Origin: Anagrus nilaparvatae
Lineage: Eukaryota; Arthropoda; Insecta; Hymenoptera; Mymaridae
DNA length: 64,000 nt
Direction: 5' to 3'
NCBI GenBank assembly: GCA_022575985.1
Contig: JAKSXM010000040.1
Location: forward strand, 14,712,001-14,776,000
Positions 1 to 14,000 of this stretch are shown one piece after another. Each line of letters begins with the position of its first letter. Positions within the stretch are counted from its first letter, which is position 1. Below the pieces are notes generated by a model. The model searched no databases, was not told the origin of the DNA, and was given only the letters and a program-made list of their open reading frames with translations. The translations under genes and the position numbers were made by a program.

Positions 1-460
1 ACTAGTTTTAAAACAAGAAATAAACAATTTTTTTGCTTAGAAAAAAGAACTGCGATTCTTTTTACGATAAGTTTCAAAGTAAAAAATTATATCGCAATTT
101 TTTTGAAAAAAAAAATGTTTTTGAAAAATATAAATCCTTTATTCAAAACAAAAGTAATTTTTATTTTTAATTTATAAGCTAAATGTTTTCTATTTTATTT
201 AATTAAATTAAGAAATTGTATACTTTAAAAAAATTGGCGATTTAATTGAAAATTAATAACCAACCATATTATTTCTACTATATTTAAGTAAAATTCGCAT
301 GTTTTTATTTATTTTTTGTTTTATTTATGGTATATGGGTGCTTTTCACGGGAACTGTATATTTTTTTATTGATTACAGTACATCATTAATTACCTTTTTT
401 TTCAAATTTCTTTGTATAGTTTTATGTTTTTCAAAGTCCAAAAACCTCAAATTTTCATAA
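1..460. other. AT-rich flank, nothing recognised
   Basis: Low-complexity A/T-rich sequence without a credible exon, RNA gene or repeat boundary on either strand. Confidence 0.6.
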
Positions 461-768
461 GTTCTACGTGTTATTCTTATAGGGTTTTTTATTTATGAGG
501 CCTTTTTTGACATGAGCGTTTTTGACATTTTGATACTAATATTTAAATAACTCTTGGTTGAATCCACAGAATTTTATCATAATTTGGCTACCTTATTTTT
601 TCATCCAAACGCGTTACTGAAAAAGATGCATTAAGTAAAATATTTTATAAACTTTCAGAAAAAGACCTGAAAGTTTTTGACACTATTATTTTGCATGAGC
701 ATTTTAAAAATTTGTAATTGAATATTATCGTTGGTAAACCTTTTATTATAAAAATTTTCAGTTTTTTA
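461..768 (+). repeat. 308-bp dispersed repeat, copy 1
   Basis: This segment reappears nearly unchanged and inverted at 24,140-24,446. The two copies bracket the whole of gene A. No ORF or terminal repeat identifies the element type. Confidence 0.8.
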
Positions 769-1431
769 TGGTTTATATATAAGTAGTTAAGTAGGAAAAA
801 AATACGAAAGAAAAAATGGTGGGAAGCTTTAAAATACATACTTTGTAAAAACTTAAAATTTGAAGTTTAGTAATTGAAGAAAAGTTTTTTGAAAATAATA
901 TCCTTCAATTAAATATTCAAAGAGGGTCTTAAGTATGGAGATAAATTTGATACTTATACTTTAAATAAATAAGCTTAACTCTTTTAAAACCAGAATTGAA
1001 CAAATATAGTACAAAAAATTTTCTTTTGAAGAATCTTAAAGACATTAGTTTTTATTTACTTTAGATTAAAATGTACATTTCATGCTTTTATAGCATATTT
1101 CGACAATGATAATTACAAACAAATTATGGTTTAAAATGTAAGTGATCTCTTATAATTAAAATTAAGGCTAAAACTGGTTATATTAAAAAACATTGTTTTT
1201 AAAATTTTTAAATATATAATTAAAAAAAATATCAGTAATATCAGTAAATTTCTTACTCATTAAACATTTATTTAAAAATAAAATGAAATTTAAAACTAAT
1301 TTTTATCAACTATTTTTTAATTAATTGAAGGAGTGATGCTTCTATATCTTCTACTTTTTACATAGTTTATTAACTTTAAGGAACATTCAACAGCATTTAC
1401 AAATAATAATACTTAGTAGTTTCTTATTTTT
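769..1431. other. 3' flank of gene A
   Basis: AT-rich sequence downstream of the gene A stop codon. Several TTTATT stretches would read AATAAA on the minus strand and could serve as polyadenylation signals; none stands out. Confidence 0.4.
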
Positions 1432-2007
1432 TTAAATTTTATTTTTTTCAAGATTATTTTCATATAATAGAGAAGTGTTAATTTCTAAATTGTCTTCTGG
1501 GTGTTTCGGATCGCTTAAAACTATTTTGGTTAACAGTGAAACATCTATATCCGATAGACTAGCATTTTCTAAATCTTCATTACTGACATTCATTTCTCCA
1601 CCCTCTATTGACCCTACATCTTCTTCTTCTTCTACATCTTCTTCGTCATCAATATTTTCAATTGTTTCAGATGGAAAAATTTGATTGTATTCGTTTGGTT
1701 GTTTCAAAATTTCTTGTAGTTCTTCCGGTAGTGGATCCTTCTTATTTAGTTTTAGAATATACGATTCAATAAAGTTGAAAGTATTTTTCAGCTCAGTTGG
1801 AACAGTTAAACCAAAAACAAATACAAACGTTACAAAACAGGTAAATACATGCAAAAAGTCAGACCCAAGTTCCATTATTGTATATCTAGATTTGCTAGTT
1901 AATTCAGCCTTTATTCTTAATTTATAGATTATCTTCTTATTACTTTTAGTCATTATTAATGATACATCAGGCTTCACTGCTCCTTTTTGATTAATGTCTT
2001 TGCCTTC
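1432..2007 (-). CDS. Gene A exon 13 (conserved C-terminal block, acidic tail)
   Basis: The terminal exon has acceptor CTTTTAG|GAA. It begins EGKDINQKGAVKPDV, then carries an aromatic/hydrophobic block (FVTFVFVFGL) followed by PTELKNTFNFIESYIL. The family ends with a comparable 'YVF...YP...T-FIQ' block. A strongly acidic tail with a DDEEDVEEEEDV run follows. The open frame starts upstream of any ATG, as expected of an internal splice. Confidence 0.72.
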   Translation of the reverse strand, partial: EGKDINQKGAVKPDVSLIMTKSNKKIIYKLRIKAELTSKSRYTIMELGSDFLHVFTCFVTFVFVFGLTVPTELKNTFNFIESYILKLNKKDPLPEELQEILKQPNEYNQIFPSETIENIDDEEDVEEEEDVGSIEGGEMNVSNEDLENASLSDIDVSLLTKIVLSDPKHPEDNLEINTSLLYENNLEKNKI

Positions 2008-5000
2008 CTAAAAGAAATCAAACCATTTATTTATTTATAATAAACATTTTATTATTTTTTTGAATTATATATAGAATACTTACTGGGATGATGACAAAGA
2101 GATGTGAATTAGGTACTACTGGTCTTTTAATAGTGACTTTTTTGGTTTTGGTTTTGCAGTTTTGGCCTTTCCACTTTTTTTCCTTTTGGCAGGTGTTGGA
2201 GCTTCTTGTTCTTCTGTATGTGATTGATATTCTACTACATGAATCTACAAATAAAATATGCTTATAATCATACTACTTTTTAATATTTTGAATTCTACAA
2301 TTTTTAATAGAAATTACCCATTCAGGATCTAAAATGCTATTCAAAAGTACAATAGCTTTCATCTCTTCTGTAAAGCATAATTATAAATAATATATAGAAA
2401 GTAAATTAATAATAAAAGTTGAAGAAAATTTTTTTTTTAAATTACAAACTACAATTGTTTTCAATTTTTCGATTCAATAGAGGGCTTGCAGGGGTCGTAA
2501 ATTTAATGATTTTTTTGCATACGTTTAAATATTATAAACGTATTTTATTGTTAAAAAAAGAAAAAATAAGTGAAAAAGTGACGATTACAAATATATTGTG
2601 GCGGCAGATCACTGAAAATCATATTATTTTTGAAACCTCTGTATAACTTCGTTAATTTTCGTAATATCAAAAAATAAAAAAAAACATGTCTATTATTTTT
2701 TTTATGTAATTTCAGATTATGCACTAAAATTATCAGAATTTTGACCCATGTAAGCCCCTTATTGTTTTAGATTCATATATTATAAGCCTTTATTCAAAAA
2801 TTATAAATCCTTTTTTTTAAATCACCTAGAAATATTTCATATGTTTGCATATTCAACTATTGCTTAATGCTAAATTAGAGTATAAAAGTATTTATATGAA
2901 CATGTTCATAGGAAAGGGAATAGTAGAAGTTTTAATGTGGGCGGGAGGGGACGTGACGACTTTAAAGGGAAGGGTCAAATGGATTAAGAATTTTTTCGAT
3001 ATAGGGACTTTTAGGAGCTCTATAACACTTTAGGTTTTGGGACTTCTAGAGACCCTATAACTATAGGCTTAGAACAAGTAAGGGGCGATTTCAAGAAGCG
3101 TATTCTTACAACATTCTAGGAACACTTTAGTAGATATAATTAATTATGACTCACAATTTATTAAAATTCTGCTTCAGAACAGGATCAATAAAACTGCTTC
3201 TCTGCGAAATTTTAATTCACTTTCAGTTATAATTACTAGAGGCTCCCCATAATTTAGTAATAATATGCTTCATGAAATCGAGATCGTAGTAGCAAAATCA
3301 GGATGCTAAAAATGATATAAATGAACATGTTCCATGCTTGTTGGTTGTGTGAACAGACAAGCCAGTTATAAGTTTTTTTTAAATATTTATGATTTAAAAT
3401 TGTGTCTTATGAGTTAATAATTATTTTAAATAAAATAGTATTATTACTTGAGTAGGTTTTATCAATATGATCCAGATAAAAATTGTATCCACTTTTTGGA
3501 TCATCAACATAATTTAAAATTCTGTTTAAAAATATATTATTAAACACTTCTTTAAAGTCTCCTCCTTCTGGATGCAAGAATCGATACTCGTTTAGGAGCT
3601 GAAAATGGAAATTATGTTTCATTATTTCGATGCTTGAAAAACTTTTTATATATGTTACATTTTTATATTCTTTACAAATAATATATTTACGGCTCGTGTC
3701 CTGGAAAGTAAAGAATGGCCCAAGCCTTCCGAAGCGAAGCTGAGTATGGTAAACTGCGATTTGGGGCATTTTTTATTTATGGACAAGGGCCGTATAAAAT
3801 TTTTCTACAGAAGTAGCGACAAATTTCGATTTCCTCGGCCGCATAGCGGCCAAGAAATCTTATTTTTGTAGCTACTGTCCAGAAAAATATTTTTATTACA
3901 ATTATTTGTGACTTATGCGATGAAAAAATTTTTTTACATTTAATTTGATTCTATACTATAAAAATTAACGAATTAAAAAAATTTAATATTTTTTTTTTAC
4001 TACAATGATCCATCATTTTAACATGGAATATGTTTATAGGCAGAAAGGGTATTTCAAGCATGTCATACTTGGTGGATGGGGTTGGGTGAAATGTGCTCTA
4101 TTTGGAAGGAGGTCAGATGGACTTAAGTAATTTTGATTTAGGGATTTAGATTAATTTCAAGTATAGAATTATAAGGATTTTAGGAGCTAAAAATTATTTC
4201 TTTTTGACTTTTAATTAATAAGGCTTCAAGGTTCAAAATATTAATTTAAACATGTTCTAAGTTTGTTGCTTATGAGTTCACAAATCAGTTGTAAGTTTTT
4301 CGTTTCAAATCTGCTTTTTGTTCCATAAGAAATAAAACTTAGAAATTTGACTATACATCAATTCATTTCTGCAGCTAATTTTAATTACAAATTTAATGTA
4401 AAATTTATTTGCATAAGCATGTTTCTATTATTATTTCTGCAGGCTAATTAAATGTTAAAAGAGAAATAATATTCTTACTATTTCCCCTTCATAATTTAGA
4501 AAGTGTTTAAATTCTTTTAAGATTGTGGCTAGCTTCCAATCTTTTAGTTTAAAAAATAATTTTTCTCGTCTCAATTCTTTTATGTCATCCATTAATTTTA
4601 GGATTATTTTTTTTTCGCCAGGCTTATTAATAGGACGGCCATTCAAATATGTGATCTGCAATAAATTAATTTCATATTAACTAAAACATCAATTGTAATT
4701 CAGTGCAATAATAAATGAAGAAAATAATTAATAAAATCAAGAGTTTCATAAAATTTCATCTAGGGGTGGAAAATTAGGGTACAAAGGGGTGAAAAATCAA
4801 TTTTCATATACGGCTTCATTTTAACTTAAAAAATTCTATGGGGAGGTTTTTTAGGTTCTGGATTCAAATATTACCAAAGAAAAATCAAAAAACTTCATCT
4901 AGGTGAAACAAAACCTAAGAAATTAATTTCCATACGGGTTTTAAGGGGGCAGGATAAAAAATAGACTCAATAATTTGGATCGAAGAAAATAATAATTAAC

Positions 5001-8000
5001 ATCAGGTTATTCATGAAATTAACTTGTATTGTTATCTTGTATCTTATTCTGCATGTACTCAGTATTTACATTAAATATTTTGTATGTTTTTTGGCCGTGT
5101 TTATACAAGCCAGTTTCAAGTTGTTGTAAACTAATTTGTAAAAAGAAAAGTTGCTTACAATATTTGCATATTTTTGAGCCTCATTTACTGTATCCAATAA
5201 TAAAATATCTTCATTGTCTTGTTCTTCGTTCTGCTTATATCTCTTCTCTTTACGAGATAATGAACCCTGCAAAGTTTCCAGACGTGTTTGTAAATAACCT
5301 TTGTCGCCATCATACCATATTTGCTGGTAAATAAAAACAATTTTCATGTTAATAGAATACAGTTACAATGAGTAAGAATAATATATTTTATATTTCAAGC
5401 AACGCATCAAGTTTCGGAGATTAAATTATTGTAATAACTTTCTGCTGTAATAACTTTATGGTTTCTATTTAAAGTCTGCGGTCAAGGAAATTAATTTTAA
5501 TACAATTTTTCAATATTTCAACGCTTAATATTAATTTTCAATTCCAAGAGGTATGTAAAATTTCTCGCTGCATCCGAACCTGAAATTACTTTTTAGGAAA
5601 AACCTTAAGAAAAGACGGAAAATCGAAGAATTTCTTAAAAAAGAAAATCCATAGTAAAATTTCAAGAGAAATCCAAAAATTGAAACAGAATTTTGATTAC
5701 ATTATAGGGAAATCCGGAATATTTAAGAAAAAGGGAAGGTTATGAAAATTATTGTATAAAGTACTTGAAAACCAACAAAAAGTACATGGGAAAACATAAC
5801 ATTGATGGCCAATAAAAAAATCCCGCTTTTTGACAAATTCACACGGCCAGGCTGCTTTGCTAAAAAATTGAAGCAAATTACTTAAAAATTAAAGCAGCCT
5901 GGCCGTGCATATTTGAAATTTCCTTTGACATATTCCGGCTTTACTTTAGGTTTTCCCGATAAACTAATTACAGATTCGAATTCAGCGGGAAGTTTTTCTT
6001 ACCCAATGTTGAAAATTATATTGAAAAAAATTAAATTGAAAAATTAGCTTAATTTTTTTAAGCAAATTTCTTGGCAAATTTGAACACATTTTAAGATCAA
6101 AAAACTGCTGCCATTTCGAAACCATTCTATGTAAAACCTGATGAATCAGTATGGTATCATTTTTACATACTGAATCCTGTCCATTAGCCTTTTTGAATAT
6201 ATCAGACTTTTAAAAATCGATTAAGTCAGTTTCACTAAAGTACCTTAAAAGAGTTTTTAGTTTTTTAAATCTCACGTGATTTTACTATAGCAAAGAGTAT
6301 ATTATAAAGAATGTAGTCAATTCACACAGGTTTAAAAAAAAATATTATCTAGTCTGGTAAGGGCTTAATAATTACTCATATCTAAATTTACTAACGTGCG
6401 GTAATCCAGTATCTCCACCTAATTTTGGATACGTCTCTACGATACATTTCGCAAAATCCTCTTTCAATTTGCTTGGTGGATAACTATATATACAAAAGTA
6501 ATCTATAAACATGTGCTTTGATATATATAGCTACTTTTGTACTATTTTATACTTCCTGCGGTTTCCACGGTTTATCTTTTCCTAATTCAACTAAAAAATC
6601 GACAATGACTCTGTTAAACAATCCCCTCTTCTTCTCTTGTAGTGGGATTACTTCATTTAAAAAAATGCCTAATATGTGGCTTTCAGGCTGCTTCGTTTCA
6701 AGTATATTTTTATCATTAACTTCGATGTACTTAATCATTTTTTCAGGTGTTAAATTAATTTTATCGATTTCAGACTAAAAGAAAAAAAAAAATTATTAAT
6801 ATAAACAATATTTTTATATTTTATTACTTTGTAATTTTAATAACTCTATACTAAGATTAATTATTTGATCTTTTATTTCAAAGTTATTTTCATAAATACC
6901 TTAGGGTCAGTTCAAAAATTACGTAACACTGATAGGGTAGGTGGGTGAGTCTTTAAATGTTACGGTCCGTTAAAAGCCTTCGGAAAATTTTATAAATTAG
7001 CATTACTTTGGGTACTGGGGTACCCGAAATTTCAGAATAAAGGCGTAACGTTTTTTTTTTGAATGACCCCTTACAGCATTTACTTCAAAACTTTGATGAT
7101 TTTTTAAAATCAAATATCTACAATTTTAATTAAAATATTTTATCAACTGTTAATAATTAACAGTAAAAACCTATAATAAGAATAAAAAATAATATGAATC
7201 GAATTATTTAAATCTTAAATATGCTATGTCTTAAAAAATAGTAGTGAATAAAAACCTCTTCTCTGTCTCCTGTTAAGTATCGACGTTTTTTTGCAGGAAA
7301 ATTTTCAACACCTTCATCTGGGCCATCCTGCAATGTATTTTGTTCTACTGTCCCTAAATCTACAATAATATTTTTATCCAATTCACTTTCTTTATTGTGA
7401 TTTGCACTTGCCACATCATTTTGCTCTTGTATATTTTTGTTGGTATCATCAGAAGTAGAAGTATTTTCAAGATCCGGCTAAATAAATTGTTTTTTAGACA
7501 TTTTCTTTATAATCTCCATAATAAAGTATATGAATTATTAAACAGATATGTAATTAAACAAATCCTCTGGTTTCTAAACGCATATTTAATTTACATTACC
7601 TCTGTAAAATTTTCCAAACTTCTTGACAATAAAACTGATGCCACATGATCTATAATCAATGATAAGAATAACCTGAAGTGGGCAGGTATCTCCATTTCTT
7701 CGAATTTCGGTTTAAGGTTTAAAAACATCTCAATGTCTACATTATGAACTGAAACATTTAAATTTCGTATTGAAAATTAATTCAATAATTGATAAAAAAA
7801 AAAAAATATATATATGAAATTTTTTCTGACAAAATTTTGAAAAAGCTATGTTTTCATTTCTACCAGAAAATACGTATTAATAGCATAAAAAATAAAAAAT
7901 ACATTTTTGAGACACACTCGGCTACCACCATGATTTTCTGGTACTTTTAACCCTATAGAATGTAAACAAAAACGTTAACACGAAATCCGCGATAGATGCC

Positions 8001-11000
8001 AAAAAGGTTTTTCCACTTTTATGTCAAAAACCGCGTTTTCCATATCTGACCTATCCCAAATTGTGAAAATAACTTTTTGATGAATTAAATTTTTAAAAAA
8101 ATTTGCCTTAAAAAAATCAACTATTTTTTTAAATTTTATTCACCAAAAAGTTATTTTCAAAATTTGGCGTAGCTTATTATGAAAAACTTGGTTTTTGACA
8201 TCCATCGCTGATTTCGTGTTTACGATTTTCTTTTGCATTCTATAGGGTTTAAACTACTAGAAAATCATGGTGATAGGTAATAGCACCCCATAGAAAATTT
8301 AAAAAATCTACTTTCTTGCTTTACATTTGATAATTCAGCTGAAGATACTTCAATTTTCATACTGTTGGTCTCAAATTTCTTTTTTTCTTATACACTTTAA
8401 ACAATTAAATTTCTTTTTTTTTTGTGTATTTATTTTTAAAGCACCAGGTTTCATAATAATCATTTTTTAATGATCATATTCCGGGGTTTTATAAGCCACC
8501 AAAATTTTGTGAAACCTTCTACTTTTGTAAAGTTTCCCAAAAAATCCACATTTTCAATCAGAATTTCATTTAGTCACGTGCCTTGGTAGGAAATTCGAAA
8601 TTTGTGGAAAATGATCTTTTAAAAATGATTATTATGCAAGCTGGTGCTTTAAAAATTAATTTATCCGAAAAAATGATTTCTGTTGATATTACATGAACAA
8701 GAAAAAAATTTAAGATTCACAGGATAAATATAAGTGGAAAAATAGAAGTTTCTGCAGCTAAATTATCAAAGATAGAAGAGACAAAACAAAAAATGTTGCA
8801 TTCAAAAAAAAATTTGTACCACAGAATTGAATTTTACAGAAAAATTTAATTAAAATAATTTTTACTGTAAAGTAAGAGTTTAAAAGAACGGTTAAGAAAT
8901 AAAAAAATTGTCAAAAAATGTTATATTAAAAAAATTGACAAAAAACGGAAATAACTGTATACAATAGAGGATTGGCTTTAGAAGGCTGAAAATTTGAGAA
9001 AATCATTATTTTTATGTATATTTTAAAATAAAATATTTTAGTGTACTTTTTGAGACTTGAAAATCCAGAATTAATACATTTCACCAATAATGACTCACAT
9101 TCAGTTTCTTCTTTAATTTCCTTAAAATATTATTTACATATGGCGTAGATTATTATATGTTTATTTTATTTCATTATTTTATTACAAGCAAAAAACTGAT
9201 ACTTCAAAGTATTTAAAAAATCAAAAAAAAGTAATCAATATAATTGCTCAAAAGACACATATATGAGCATTTTTTTTAACAATATTCATATTCTTTTTTA
9301 ATTTGGATATATTACAAAAAGATAAAAAAAATTGTTATGAATATTATATGTTAAACAATTTTTGATTTAAACTTTGATAAAAAAACTGATTGTAAATTAT
9401 TATTAAATTACATCATGCTTACAATCATGTGGATAAATCAGAATAAAATAATTAAACTTTCTGTATGATTTAAAGTTAAACATTATTATTTGCTCATTTA
9501 TTACAAATCTTAGCAAAATCTGTTTATTATAATTTAAGACGATTCTGAAACAATGAAATTATGAAAAAATCTTGGTTATTTGTTGAAATTAGTCAAATAT
9601 TTTTAATAAAAGTAAATAATAATAAACGCAAGTTAAATAAGAAACAAATAAATAAATAAAATTAATAATTTGCATTATCATTAATTTGAGACAAAGCAAA
9701 CTCAAATAATGTTAAGTAATATTTCAAATATGAGTCTTTTTAAAATAGATTTAAATCTCAATTTAACTTGCTATATTCAAAAGCTACAAGCACCTCAATC
9801 TTTTAAAAGTATATGTTAGCAAAAGAATTTTTTTTCTAAAAAATGAAACTAAAGTAATGCCAAATAGAGTCAAATAGAGTTCTTACACTACTTATATGCT
9901 CGCAAAAATTATGCACACAAATATACAAAAAAAAGTAAGAAAATTTACAAATTGATTCTCTGTTAAAGACAAATCAAAGACATGCTAATATGTAGGTGAT
10001 ATTATAAATTATACTTAATTTTATTTGCAGTAAAAAATAAAAGAGGCTAAAGCAAATAATTAGGAAAGGTAAATTTAAACATAATTTTTTTCAGAATCAT
10101 CAACTTTATGTGATAAGTTGTCTGTAATTTTACTAAGGCAATTAAAACATGACATATTTCATAATTTTCATACTACTTTTCAATATTGAAAGATAAAATT
10201 TCTACACTGGAAAAAAAATTCCGCTTGCGGCAAGTGGAACTCCGCCTGTGGCTAGCGAATTCTTTTTCAGTGTATGTAAGCTATTAGATAACCCAAATAA
10301 ATTGGATCTGCGAAGTATTAAACTGACAAGTGTATCTGTTGATAGTTAAGATAGTTAAGATCATGCTATACATTCTGGAATAAAGAATTCAGAATTTTAT
10401 ACATAGGTATAAATTGGGTCCTTTTATTATAATCAAGCAAAAATATTTGGAAACGGATGCGAGGGCCCTTTATTGTCAACTTTTCTATTTTCTTTCCAAA
10501 TGACCCGAAAGTCATCATAAATTATTTTTGCAAGACTTAATATTTATGGAAAAAGTATAAGATAGCTGTTTAAAAAAATATTAAATTTTTAGTTTTGACA
10601 TGCCTTGGAATTTTAGAATGGGTGTTTGCCTGTGATAAAATAGTTTTTTTTTCCAAAGTACAGTAGTTTTATTAACTACATTATTTTTTTGTTATAAATA
10701 CCACAATAGATAAAAATAAATGTGATTTGCAATGGAATGAACATTTTTTTATTTGTATAAGATTATTAAGAAACAGGTATATTTTCACAATGAATAATTA
10801 ACTTTATATCTTCAATATAGTTGATTTTGACTGGCCAATACCCTCGAAAATTTTCGTGTGTGTTATGTTTAGGAACTGTTCATAAATTATGTCACAGTTA
10901 TAGGCGGGAAAAGTAGTTAGAGAATCGTTACAGCTTGTTAACTCTTGTAAATGAGCAAAAATGAATATGTGAAATTTTTTAATTCAGTAATAAAAATTCA

Positions 11001-14000
11001 ATTTTGATATTTTTTTATTTGTTGCTTTCTTTTATATCATTTAGTCATAATGTTACTTGATTTTCTAAGTTTCTCATTTTCAAAAAATTAAATCTTAACA
11101 AGGCATTTTTAAGTAACTTCACCAATGCTTTAAGGTATGGGATTTTCAAATACAGCCCCCATTTGATAAATGCAATTTTTGATGATAAATGCAATCACGT
11201 GACCAGTCTGAAAAATTTTATAAATAAAAGAGTATATATTAAAATATGTGTATGATATCTTCTGCTAAGGTAGAGTTTAGGTAGAGTTCACCAAAATATT
11301 ACAGGATAGGATTTAAGGGAAATTAGTAGTCCGAAGCTATTGATAAAAGAACCCATGATATTTTAGTACAATTAATAGTAAATTAAAATGCACTCAAAAT
11401 AGCAAATTAGTGAAACAATAAGTGACGATTAAAGTAAACTAAAATTTAAATTATAAAACTCACCAATTTAAGCACAATACTGAGTAAAGTAAGGTGTACA
11501 TTTTCGGATAATGTTTCCTAAATGTCACAGATGTTTGCAGCCTGACATACGACTTAAAGAAGGTTTTTACTGTTTAAATTTAATGTTAATTTATTTATAC
11601 ACGAATTAATGAATTACATTATTGAACATAATAAATATCTTTCATCTTTTCAAGACATTTATTTATTGTCATTAAACCTATTTATTAACATTTTTGCAAA
11701 GCATAAATGAATACTTTTGATTAATTAATTATTATGCATACTATGGGCTCTAAATAAAAGGACCCCAAGCATTATATGATTTCAGGTTATAAAATTTAAG
11801 AGAATTTGACATTTATATTAGAAATTGTATTTTTGCCTTAGATAAAAATTTTTGAGTGCATGATGTTTGAAATTAAATTTTTTACACTAATTTTTTTACA
11901 TAATGCTGATGTTAATTATTCAGGTTGAATAATTGAGCCAGATCATATTTCCCAGACCCTATTTTATGTTTATAAAAATTGGAATTATCCTCATTTTTAT
12001 AACACGGTACTTGTGGTCCTTTTATCTAGTGTTCATGATGCATACATATTTATATAAACATAACCATATTAATTGAAATAAATTTAAAATTTGAACATTA
12101 TTTTTAAAAAATATTATAAAATAATATACATTATATAAGGTATGCAAGTTATGGCAATAAAATAGCCATGGTGAGATAATCTCTTAATTAAAAGATTAAT
12201 TTTATAATTAAATTTTCATTTACATTGTAAAAGCATATCTGGCCTTATCCACTAAGATAAATAGTTGCTATGCTGATAATTATTACAATGTGTTATATAT
12301 TTTAATATTATAAATTATATTTTATACTAGCCTTTTAACTCAAACTATCTGGAATAATTTTTAATACAAAATGAATTTAGAATAGTAAAAAACAAGAATG
12401 GCTCAGATCGCAAATAAATTATCATCCGAGGTGAAACCGAGAATTGTAAACTGCGATCTTGGGCATACTTTTTTTGCTCCAATGGATAAAACGAAATTAT
12501 TTATTGCACTTTTCATAGCTAACCTTAAGTACAAAATTTTTTGAACACAACGAAATTGAACATCAAAATTAGATCAAAATTGTTTAAGGTCGCGTTTTAC
12601 TGAATATAAAAAATTAAGCGTAAACTTATTTCATTACAATCTTTACAAACAATGAAATCCACAACACTTAATTCCAGCAAAATATTTTTTAGAAACACAT
12701 TTTATAAATATATGTTGTCTGAATGTATGCGTTTTAGTTTTAGTGTTCAATTTAGCTGTGTTCTTCAAAATGTTATACTTTTTCAATTACTATGAGAAGC
12801 TTATCATCTGAAACGAATCTGACAAAAAGCGAAAGAGTGATACAATCAGGTTTTTTTATGCGAACTAGGCCCCATGTAATATAATTTTCGTTTTATAATA
12901 TTGATTGGTCAAAAATAAAGTTTTTCACCAGTATTTCTATGAGTAGTCTTTAAAGGGTAAAAAATACTTTGGTCTGAAAATCGTAATACGGGAATCAGAA
13001 ATCAATTAAAAAATATATTGACATTGTACACAAGGATACGTAATACAAATTTAATATCATAATTGCGAAGTAGCTTATTACTTATCACAAACTAAAATAA
13101 GTAAAATACTCCAGTCAAATCACGGCGGGGAGTGGTTGATTTTTTCCCCATTAATGAACTTTGTTCCCCTATAAGTTTTTTGGGTCGCTGATAACGAATT
13201 TCGGGGTCCCAGAGCCAGTCTAAGGGTGGAATACCATTAAATTTGCAAATTTACCCTTTTAAGGGGTATTTAAACAATATTTTTAACTATTGTTACTAAT
13301 AACAGTTTCAGCAGATTATAATAGGTTTTTTGGCTCGCTAATCACGAATTTGAGGGTTCCAAAGGTGCAAAGTTGAAAAACCATCCCTAAATTTGAAAAT
13401 CTACCCTTATTTTTTCAAAATTTATATCCAAGCATTTTCAAACGGCAGGATCATTATTTATTAGATTTTTGGGGTACTTGGGTATGAATTTTGGGTTTCC
13501 AAGGCTATAGAGTTATTTAAACGAACCCTTAATTCTCAAATCAACCCTTATTTTTGCAAAATTTATATCCAAACTTTTTCAAACGGCAGGATAATGGTTT
13601 TTTAGGTTTTTGAAGTCGCTAATTACGAATTTGGGGGTTTTAACTTCATAAAGTAGATTAAGCATACTTAAATTTGCAAATCAAGACTTATTTTTGCAAA
13701 ATTATGTGTACAAGCCGTTTCAAACGAAAACCACTTACTTTCATAGTCTCTTTGAGTTGATGACGTGAATTTGGCGTTTCCAAGGCTTTAGAGTTAATTG
13801 AACGACCCTTAACTTGTAAATTGACCTAGATTTTTGCAAAATTATCAATACAAGTCATACTTAAATTTAAGGATATTTTATCAACTTTACACACTTGGGA
13901 TCCTCAAATTCGTGATTAGCGAGCCAAAAAACCTATTATAATCTGCTTAAAATGTTAATAACTCCTGTTAAAAGTATTTTGAAAATACCCCTTAAAAGGG